DNA of 18,847 nucleotides from Kiritimatiellota bacterium (GTDB lineage: Bacteria; Verrucomicrobiota; Kiritimatiellia; JAAZAB01), in assembly GCA_008636095.1 (NCBI GenBank), contig VSJD01000119.1, positions 1 through 18,847 of the forward strand, in the 5' to 3' direction. The position numbers and the translations under genes were made by a program. Shown piece by piece: positions 13,892-18,847 of the stretch (position 1 is its first letter; each line of letters opens with the position of its first letter). The notes under the pieces are model-generated. The model had not been told where the DNA came from. It was given only the letters and a program-made list of their open reading frames with translations, and did not search any database.

Positions 13892-13961
13892 GACGACGGA
13901 CGCCGGATACCAGACACCAGCCCGGAAATGAAGAAATACGGAAGACAAAAGACGGAGGATG
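13892..13961 (+). repeat. Degenerate 7-bp tandem array before ybaB (10 units)
   Basis: Reading in sevens from 13892 gives GACGACG, GACGCCG, GATACCA, GACACCA, three diverged units, GAAGACA, AAAGACG, GAGGATG. It corresponds unit by unit, with fewer copies, to the reverse complement of the array in arnT (7708-7812). Its last units hold GGAGG at 13954-13958, ten bases before the ybaB ATG, so the array appears to supply the ribosome-binding site. Confidence 0.7.
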
Positions 13962-13968
13962 CAAACAT

Positions 13969-14292
13969 ATGACGAATATTCTGAAGATGATCAAAGATGC
14001 GGCGGGCATGCAGAAAAACATGAAGAAAATGCAGGCCCAACTGCGGGCCAAGACTATTGATTTTTCAAGCGGCAATGGGCTCGTGACCGTCACGGCCCGC
14101 GGGGATGCCTCGATTGCCGCTATCCGCATTGATCCCCGCGCCATGGATGCGGAGCACCCAGCGGCACTGGAAAAGCTGATGCTAGTGGCCGTCGAGGGCG
14201 CGCTGGAAGCGGCAAAAAAAATGAGCGCCGACGACATGCAGGCAATCATGGCCGACATGGGCCTGCCGAATATTCCGGGATTGGGCATATAA
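13969..14292 (+). CDS. ybaB: YbaB/EbfC family nucleoid-associated protein
   Basis: The 107-residue protein has the usual family length. YbaB proteins are small DNA-binding dimers, often encoded between dnaX and recR as here. The start MTNILKMIKDAAGMQKNMKKMQAQL gives the amphipathic N-terminal helix. Then come a short beta segment (GLVTVTARGDASIAAIRIDP), a helix (LEKLMLVAVEGALEAAKKM) and the typical tail ending NIPGLGI. I chose ATG 13969 because it gives family length and has GGAGG upstream; the frame is open further back through the repeats and into dnaX, but that extension is low-complexity. It lies 161 nt after dnaX, a gap filled by repeats. Confidence 0.93.
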   Translation: MTNILKMIKDAAGMQKNMKKMQAQLRAKTIDFSSGNGLVTVTARGDASIAAIRIDPRAMDAEHPAALEKLMLVAVEGALEAAKKMSADDMQAIMADMGLPNIPGLGI

Positions 14293-14298
14293 CTTGAC

Positions 14299-14394
14299 GT
14301 ATGGGTGTATGGAAGTAAGGGTGTGTGGGAGTAAAGAGTTTACTCTACGCGTCCATACTCCCATACACCGATACGCCCGTACTCCCACACTTAT
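14299..14394. repeat. Degenerate 8-bp array with central strand switch (ybaB-recR)
   Basis: From 14299 the sequence reads in octamers GTATGGGT, GTATGGAA, GTAAGGGT, GTGTGGGA, GTAAAGAG. From 14339 it continues as reverse-complement type units: TTTACTCT, ACGCGTCC, ATACTCCC, ATACACCG, ATACGCCC, GTACTCCC, ACACTTAT. The apex is a perfect hairpin, AGTAAA-GAG-TTTACT (14330-14344). It fills the ybaB-recR gap and resembles 15026-15129. It could fold as a long imperfect hairpin; no T tract is seen. Confidence 0.75.
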
Positions 14395-14403
14395 GGAACA
14401 CTG

Positions 14404-14417
14404 AACACCTTGGTGTT
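14404..14417 (+). promoter_or_regulatory. Small hairpin immediately before recR
   Basis: AACACC and GGTGTT form a 6-bp stem with a TT loop, ending two bases before the recR ATG at 14420. No purine-rich ribosome site is visible. The hairpin covers where one would lie, so it might limit recR translation; this role is inferred from position only. Confidence 0.35.
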
Positions 14418-14419
14418 AT

Positions 14420-15022
14420 ATGAAGACATTCCCGCCCCTCGATAAAGCAATTCTATGTTTCAGCAAACTCCCGGGCATTGGTCGCCGCTCGGCGGAACGC
14501 CTGGCCATGAAACTGGTGGGCGATCAGACCGGACTCCTCAAGGACTTGATCGCAGCCCTGCAGGGGGTGGCCGAGCAGATTGGGTGCTGCTCGCGTTGCG
14601 GTGCGTTGACCTCGCACGACCAGGATCCATGCCGGTTTTGTACCGATGCCACCCGGGATGGCGCTGTTCTGTGCGTGGTGGAAGAACCCTCCGATGTCCT
14701 GCAGATTGAAAACGCGGGCGGCTATCGCGGGCGCTATCACGTGCTCATGGGCAAGCTCTCTCCCATGCAGGGCATTGGAACCGATCAGCTCCGTCTGGAT
14801 GCCCTGGTGTTGCGCTTGAAATCGGAGCCGATTAAGGAAGTGATTCTGGCGCTCAATGCCGATGTGGAAAGCGAGGCCACGGCCAGCATGATCCGCGACC
14901 TGCTGGCCGGGCATGCTGTCAAACTGACCCGGCCGGCCATGGGCATTCCCGCCGGGAGTGGCATCGCTTATTCGGATGCCGTTACCCTGGCGCGCGCCAT
15001 AGGCAGTCGCCAGCCGTTCTGA
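14420..15022 (+). CDS. recR: Recombination mediator RecR
   Basis: The 200-residue protein has the standard RecR length. RecR works with RecF and RecO in loading RecA at single-strand gaps. Features in order: a helix-hairpin-helix (LPGIGRRSAERLA, 17-29), a four-cysteine zinc finger (C57, C60, C71, C74), a Toprim domain (VLCVVEEPSDVLQIE to about residue 165, with YHVLMGKLSPMQGIG), and a C-terminal segment ending TRPAMGIPAGSGIAYSDAVTLARAI. The order dnaX-ybaB-recR supports the call. No clear Shine-Dalgarno precedes the ATG. It is flanked on both sides by related 8-bp strand-switch arrays. Confidence 0.97.
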   Translation: MKTFPPLDKAILCFSKLPGIGRRSAERLAMKLVGDQTGLLKDLIAALQGVAEQIGCCSRCGALTSHDQDPCRFCTDATRDGAVLCVVEEPSDVLQIENAGGYRGRYHVLMGKLSPMQGIGTDQLRLDALVLRLKSEPIKEVILALNADVESEATASMIRDLLAGHAVKLTRPAMGIPAGSGIAYSDAVTLARAIGSRQPF

Positions 15023-15025
15023 TGA

Positions 15026-15129
15026 GTATGGACGTATGGGAGTTTTGGTGTATGGGCGTAAATAATTTTTTTATTACTCTTACGCTCCGTTACGCCCATA
15101 CTCCCTTACACCGATACTCCCATACTTAA
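15026..15129. repeat. Degenerate 8-bp array with central strand switch (recR-yggS)
   Basis: Octamers GTATGGAC, GTATGGGA, GTTTTGGT, GTATGGGC, GTAAATAA (15026-15065) lead to a T-rich apex. Reverse-complement type units follow: TTACGCCC, ATACTCCC, TTACACCG, ATACTCCC, ATACTTAA (15090-15129). The centre (near 15058-15078) forms an A/T-rich hairpin with a run of T's that might act as a terminator. It starts four bases after the recR stop codon and ends one base before the yggS ATG. Confidence 0.75.
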
Positions 15130-15130
15130 T

Positions 15131-15823
15131 ATGAATGCAACTTTTGAAGATCGTCTGGCCGAGGTTCGCCGCCGTATTCAGGCCGCCTGTGAAAGGGTGG
15201 GGCGCCATCCGGAAGCGGTGCGCGTGTTGGCGGTTTCCAAAACCCGCGGCCCGGATTGCATCCGGGAAGCCGCCGCCGCCGGCCTGATGGATTTCGGTGA
15301 AAATCGCGTTCAGGAAGCCAAGCAGAAAATTCCATTGTGTCCGACCGCCTTGACCTGGCATCTGGTTGGTCATCTGCAGACGAATAAAGTCAAGGATGCG
15401 GTGAACCTGTTTCACTTGATCCAGGCGGTGGATTCGTTGAAACTGCTCCTGGCGATTGAGACCGCCGCCGAGGCGGTGGGACGCGTCATGCCGGTTTTTC
15501 TTGAAGTCAATGTTTCGGGTGAAAGCAGTAAATTTGGACTTGCTCCCGAGGCCGTTCCAGGCATATTACAGGCGGCTAATGGTCTGCGGCGGGTGGAAAT
15601 CCAAGGATTATTGACCATTCCACCGCTGGCGGAGGATCCGGAGCACGCGCGCCCATTTTTTCACACCCTGCGCGAACACCGCGACCGCTGGCGGCAGGAA
15701 ACTGGTTTTGAACTGCGCGAGTTGTCCATGGGCATGTCCCATGATTTTGAGGTTGCCGTGGAGGAAGGCGCCACGTGGGTTCGGCTGGGTACAATTTTAT
15801 TTGGCAAAAGGAATACGCTATGA
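15131..15823 (+). CDS. yggS: YggS family PLP-homeostasis protein
   Basis: The 230-residue protein is a single-domain fold-type III (alanine racemase-like barrel) PLP-binding protein. The family buffers free pyridoxal 5'-phosphate and affects amino-acid balance; it has no established catalytic reaction. K37 in VLAVSKTR is the PLP lysine. Further signatures are DFGENRVQEAKQK, TWHLVGHLQTNK, FLEVNVSGESSKFGL, GLLTIPP, LSMGMSHDFEVAVEEGATWVRLGTILFG. Its stop codon overlaps the proC ATG by ATGA, and the yggS-proC pair is common in bacteria. The start is directly preceded by a repeat array with no visible Shine-Dalgarno, so initiation may be unusual. Confidence 0.95.
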   Translation: MNATFEDRLAEVRRRIQAACERVGRHPEAVRVLAVSKTRGPDCIREAAAAGLMDFGENRVQEAKQKIPLCPTALTWHLVGHLQTNKVKDAVNLFHLIQAVDSLKLLLAIETAAEAVGRVMPVFLEVNVSGESSKFGLAPEAVPGILQAANGLRRVEIQGLLTIPPLAEDPEHARPFFHTLREHRDRWRQETGFELRELSMGMSHDFEVAVEEGATWVRLGTILFGKRNTL

Positions 15824-16674
15824 ACGCGCCTATTTCACAGGAATGGATCATGACCTTTGTCGGCGCCGGTAATATGGCCGAAGCCCTGGTACACGGAATT
15901 ATCCGGGCAAAGCTTCTGTCGTCCCCGTGTCTGCGGGTGACAGACACGAACCGTCGCCGCTTGGATCATTTCCAGGCGACTTTTGGCGTCACGGGATTTG
16001 AGCGTAATGCAGACGGCATCCGGGGTGCGCAGGTCGTGGTCCTGGCGGTTAAACCGCAGGTCATGGCAGGGGTCCTGAAGGAAATCGGCGCCCAGCTTGC
16101 CCCCGGGACGCTGGTTGTCAGTATTGCAGCCGGTGTTTCCACGCATCGAATGCAACAGCAGTTACCGGCGGGCATGCGGGTTGTACGCGTGATGCCTAAC
16201 ATGCCGGCCCTGACAGGGGCCGGTGTTTCGGTGTATTGTCTGGGGAAGCGGGCGTCCGAAGACGATGCGAGACTCGTAGAATCCCTGTTTCAATCGGTTG
16301 GAGTGGTGGTCCGGCTGGATGAAAAGCACTTGGATGCGGTGACCGCCTTGAGTGGCAGCGGGCCGGCCTATGTGTTTTTCCTGGCCGAATTCATGATGCA
16401 GGCAGGCTATGAAATGGGGCTTGACCACGCAACGGCCAAAACGTTGACGCTGGGCACGATTCGCGGCGCGGCGCGTCTGCTGGAGGAGATGGGGCAAGAG
16501 CCCGAAGAATTACGGCAACGGGTCACGTCCAAGGGCGGTACCACGGCCGCGGCCATGGACGTGCTCGAAACCGGCCGTGTGAAGGAAATATTTATCAAGG
16601 CCATCAGGGCGGCACAGAAACGATCACGGGAATTGTCCGAAGAAATGGTTAATGTCCCGCGCAACGCGGGGTAA
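15820..16674 (+). CDS. proC: Pyrroline-5-carboxylate reductase
   Basis: The 284-residue enzyme reduces 1-pyrroline-5-carboxylate to L-proline with NAD(P)H, the last step of proline synthesis, in the cytoplasm. The Rossmann motif is TFVGAGNMAEAL (12-23). VVVLAVKPQVM, VSIAAGVS, VRVMPNMPALTGAGVSVY and LSGSGPAYVFFLAE follow, then the C-terminal TSKGGTTAAAMDVLE typical of P5CR. I placed the start at 15820 because it overlaps the yggS stop codon and has AAAAGGAA upstream; ATG 15850 (MTFVGAG) is a fair alternative that matches typical family N-termini. Translational coupling to yggS is likely. Confidence 0.96.
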   Translation: MNAPISQEWIMTFVGAGNMAEALVHGIIRAKLLSSPCLRVTDTNRRRLDHFQATFGVTGFERNADGIRGAQVVVLAVKPQVMAGVLKEIGAQLAPGTLVVSIAAGVSTHRMQQQLPAGMRVVRVMPNMPALTGAGVSVYCLGKRASEDDARLVESLFQSVGVVVRLDEKHLDAVTALSGSGPAYVFFLAEFMMQAGYEMGLDHATAKTLTLGTIRGAARLLEEMGQEPEELRQRVTSKGGTTAAAMDVLETGRVKEIFIKAIRAAQKRSRELSEEMVNVPRNAG

Positions 16675-16696
16675 AGTTGATGGCTTGCCCCGCGTT
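16663..16696 (+). terminator. Candidate hairpin terminator of proC
   Basis: AACGCGGGG at 16663-16671 pairs perfectly with CCCCGCGTT at 16688-16696, with a 16-nt loop holding the proC stop codon. Only three T's follow, so it is a weak intrinsic terminator at best. It may instead protect the mRNA 3' end. Confidence 0.4.
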
Positions 16697-16703
16697 TCGC
16701 TGG

Positions 16704-16748
16704 GTTGATGGTCAATGGTTAATAATGGTAGATGGTAAATGGTGATGG
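16704..16748 (+). repeat. Short 7-bp GTNNATG array
   Basis: GTTGATG, GTCAATG, a 10-nt unit GTTAATAATG, GTAGATG, GTAAATG and GTGATGG follow one another. It is a third short-unit family with the same period as the arrays at 7708 and 13892 but a different unit. It lies in the proC-DUF3108 gap. Confidence 0.6.
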
Positions 16749-16826
16749 CGGATTGTCCGCCGTTTGGTCCGGCGTAGCCTTGGCGAAGCCGGAAGTTTCT
16801 TAGCGAAGGCGGATGCGGCTACGGAA
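16745..16826. repeat. Hairpin repeat with conserved GTAGCC loop before the DUF3108 gene
   Basis: GGCGGA-TTG-TCCGCC lies near 16747-16761. CCGGC (16769-16773) and GCCGG (16788-16792) enclose the loop GTAGCCTTGGCGAA, and GGCTAC further on (about 16817-16822) can pair with GTAGCC. The 14-nt loop differs by one base from that at 13873-13886, while the stem carries a compensating pair swap. Confidence 0.55.
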
Positions 16827-16832
16827 AACAAA

Positions 16833-17729
16833 ATGGGGTTGCAAGCATACATTCGTTTGATCGGTTTAGGATTTGTCGTATGGGCGATGGGCGCGCTGCC
16901 GGCGAGGGCGGAGCCTGACCAAGGCCTGGCCGTGACAAATCAGCTGATCGTGGCCGCGACGAATCAATCGGCCAAGACCGCGACCAATCGACCGGTCCTG
17001 TGGTTTCCGGTCGGGGAGGAGATATATTATAAAGTCCAGTGGGGCGTCTTGATCGTGGCCGATACCAAAGTTGCCAGTGAGTATATCGAGGAAGACGGGC
17101 GCGAACTACTGGCCATCCGGGTGACGACCCGTACCCGCAGCGTTATGTCCGCGTTTTATCCCGTGGACGATTTCATTGAAAGCGTGGTGGATCCGGTTAC
17201 CTTTTTGCCGGTACGGTTCACCAAGCGACTTAGCGAGGGACGCTACCGCCTGCACGAAATCACGACTTTTGATCACAAGGCTCGCATGGCGCACTGGCGG
17301 CATCTGCTGAAAAACGACAGCAAGGATTTTGCCATTGATGCGGATACGCGCGACTTGATCAGTTACATGTTTTACATGCGTTCGCAGAAGTTTGAGCCGG
17401 GCAAGCATTATGATTTTCGCGTCATGGCGGATGAAAAACTCTACGATCTCCTGGTGGAAGCCCGTGATATCGAAACGTTGGATATCGGCAATTATGCCAA
17501 AATCCGCACCTTGAAACTCGACCCCGAGGCCAAGTTCCACGGCTTGTTCGTGCGTGTCGGCAAACTGGAAGTCTGGATTTCGGATGACGAGCGTTGCGTG
17601 TGTGTCCGTGTCATGGCCAAAGCGCCGGTGATTGGAACCATTCGATTGCTCATTGACCGGGTTGAGGGCCCCGGCAATGATTACTGGACGCATCCGGGCA
17701 ATACCAATTACCCGCAAATAGCGCGCTAA
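16833..17729 (+). CDS. DUF3108 domain-containing exported protein
   Basis: The 298-residue protein belongs to the DUF3108 family of Gram-negative envelope proteins, whose function is unknown. I set the start at ATG 16833 because it yields a clean signal peptide: about 15 hydrophobic residues (IRLIGLGFVVWAMGALP) then ARAEP, with likely cleavage near A26/A28. The open frame continues upstream through a hairpin repeat, which I do not regard as coding. After a Thr/Asn/Ala-rich spacer, the domain starts at GEEIYYKVQWGVLIVADTKV, with FYPVDDFIESVVDP, LISYMFYMRSQKFEPGKHYDF and IRTLKLDPEAKFHG as beta-rich segments. It is probably periplasmic, and the neighbouring hldE kinase, 30 nt downstream in the same direction, fits an envelope role. 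Ribosome site is weak. Confidence 0.85.
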   Translation: MGLQAYIRLIGLGFVVWAMGALPARAEPDQGLAVTNQLIVAATNQSAKTATNRPVLWFPVGEEIYYKVQWGVLIVADTKVASEYIEEDGRELLAIRVTTRTRSVMSAFYPVDDFIESVVDPVTFLPVRFTKRLSEGRYRLHEITTFDHKARMAHWRHLLKNDSKDFAIDADTRDLISYMFYMRSQKFEPGKHYDFRVMADEKLYDLLVEARDIETLDIGNYAKIRTLKLDPEAKFHGLFVRVGKLEVWISDDERCVCVRVMAKAPVIGTIRLLIDRVEGPGNDYWTHPGNTNYPQIAR

Positions 17730-17759
17730 CCTGGTTAACCCCATGGAGGGCCTACGCAA

Positions 17760-18800
17760 GTGAAAAATGACACTAAATGGGCACGTTCGCTGGTGGAGCG
17801 ATTTGCCCGGCAGAAAATCATGGTGATCGGCGACATGATGCTGGATCGCTATATTTACGGGGCAGTGAACCGCATTTCACCCGAGGCGCCTGTGCCGGTG
17901 GTGCGGGTGGGCAACGAAAAAAACATGCCCGGCGGCGCCGCCAACGTGGCACGTAATGTGCGCGCCTTGGGTGGGCGTGTATATATGCGCGGCGTGGTGG
18001 GGCGTGATACTACCGGCGATGATTTGTTGCATGTCCTGAAAGAGGATCGCGTTTGCACGCGCGGGGTACTGCGCTATGCCGGCATTCACACGACCGTGAA
18101 AACGCGCATCCTGGCCGAGCGTCAACAGGTTGTGCGCGTGGATTGGGAGGATCGTCTCCTGCTGCCGGCCAAGGTTCGGAGCGCTTTCTGCGCCAGATTG
18201 TCCTCTGCCGTGCAAAGCATGTCGGGCGTGATCATAGCGGATTATGCCAAGGGCACTATCGGGCAAGATGTCGTGAATGCCGTCATGCGCTCGGCGCGGC
18301 CCAACGCCATTCCCGTGGCACTGGATCCCAAGGAAAATGATACCCTGAAACTGCCGGGACTGACCGTGGCAACCCCAAATCGCAAGGAAGCGTTCGCACT
18401 GGCCCGTCTGCCGGAACAGCCGCCCCGCGCCAATCCCTTGAAGGATCAGCCCCTATTGCGGGTGGCCGCTATTCTGTTAAATAAATGGAAGCCGGTGTTC
18501 CTGCTGATTACGCTGGGTTTGCAGGGTATGTTGCTGGTATCCCGGAATCGCCCCCCACGCCACGTGGCCACCGTGGCGCGCGAAGTGTTTGACGTGAGCG
18601 GCGCCGGCGACACCGTGATTGCTACCCTGCTGTTGGCGCTCTCCGCTGGTGCGGATTACGAAGCAGCCGCCGAACTGGCCAATTGCGCCGCCGGCGTTGT
18701 CGTCGGCAAGCTGGGCACGGCTACCTGTACCGACCGTGAACTGCTGGATTACCTGGATATGCTGACCCGCACCGGTGTGAAAACGATCCGCCGCTCCTGA
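17760..18800 (+). CDS. hldE: D-glycero-beta-D-manno-heptose-7-phosphate kinase (RfaE1/HldE kinase domain)
   Basis: This 346-residue PfkB/ribokinase-fold enzyme phosphorylates heptose-7-phosphate at C1, a step to the ADP-heptose of the LPS inner core. Features: MVIGDMMLDRYIYG (21-34), RISPEAPVPVV, MPGGAANVARNV (56-67), and the catalytic loop DVSGAGDT with D284 as base. E. coli HldE is about 477 residues with a C-terminal nucleotidyltransferase; here only the kinase is present, so the adenylyltransferase (RfaE2/HldC) must be separate, perhaps just past the window edge. The symbol hldA or rfaE1 would suit a kinase-only protein equally. The GTG start is supported by GGAGGG at 17745-17750, nine bases upstream. 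With the arn genes it indicates a heptose-containing LPS. Confidence 0.9.
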   Translation: MKNDTKWARSLVERFARQKIMVIGDMMLDRYIYGAVNRISPEAPVPVVRVGNEKNMPGGAANVARNVRALGGRVYMRGVVGRDTTGDDLLHVLKEDRVCTRGVLRYAGIHTTVKTRILAERQQVVRVDWEDRLLLPAKVRSAFCARLSSAVQSMSGVIIADYAKGTIGQDVVNAVMRSARPNAIPVALDPKENDTLKLPGLTVATPNRKEAFALARLPEQPPRANPLKDQPLLRVAAILLNKWKPVFLLITLGLQGMLLVSRNRPPRHVATVAREVFDVSGAGDTVIATLLLALSAGADYEAAAELANCAAGVVVGKLGTATCTDRELLDYLDMLTRTGVKTIRRS

Positions 18801-18847
18801 TGCAACATGGTCGATTGATGTCCGGCCCCGCCCACGTGGCGCGAACG

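Noticed and set aside
16764-16832. Upstream N-terminal extension of the DUF3108 protein
   Set aside because: The extension is translated hairpin repeat and would bury the signal peptide that begins cleanly at ATG 16833.

Overview
The window reads as a chromosomal segment of a GC-rich Gram-negative bacterium. LPS-related genes (arnT-arnB-arnC homologues, an hldE/rfaE kinase), a sulfatase-like enzyme, a GH42 glycosidase and a DUF3108 protein beside dnaX-ybaB-recR suggest a member of the PVC superphylum (Kiritimatiellota or Verrucomicrobiota-like). This placement is inference: the window holds no rRNA or other decisive marker.

Layout. (1) 1-1149: a promoter-like repeat, then an alkaline-phosphatase-superfamily (sulfatase-like) gene on the minus strand. 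(2) 1150-1679: a non-coding stretch packed with palindromes, including a nested hairpin of about 167 nt. (3) 1680-3951: a metallophosphoesterase-PHP fusion, a second copy of the promoter-like repeat, and wrbA. (4) 4079-6196: a minus-strand GH42 glycosidase that looks less GC-rich than its surroundings. (5) 6410-10505: arnT-arnB-arnC, the transfer, amination and lipid-carrier steps of 4-amino-4-deoxy-L-arabinose modification of lipid A; arnA and arnD are not here. (6) 10661-16674: an unassigned class I/II aminotransferase abutting dnaX, then ybaB, recR, yggS and proC, a mostly co-directional housekeeping cluster (clamp loader, nucleoid-associated protein, recombination repair, PLP homeostasis, proline synthesis). 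(7) 16833-18800: a secreted DUF3108 protein and a single-domain heptose kinase.

The most unusual aspect is a dense set of short-period and palindromic repeats. There are degenerate 7-bp arrays (inside arnT, before ybaB, before the DUF3108 gene), 8-bp arrays that flip strand at their centre (either side of recR), an 18-bp minisatellite in arnT, a palindromic element present once between genes and once in frame inside dnaX, and hairpins with a shared 14-nt loop. Several lie within coding sequence without breaking the frame, adding low-complexity peptide to predicted loops or linkers. No tRNA, rRNA, CRISPR array, transposase or phage gene was seen.
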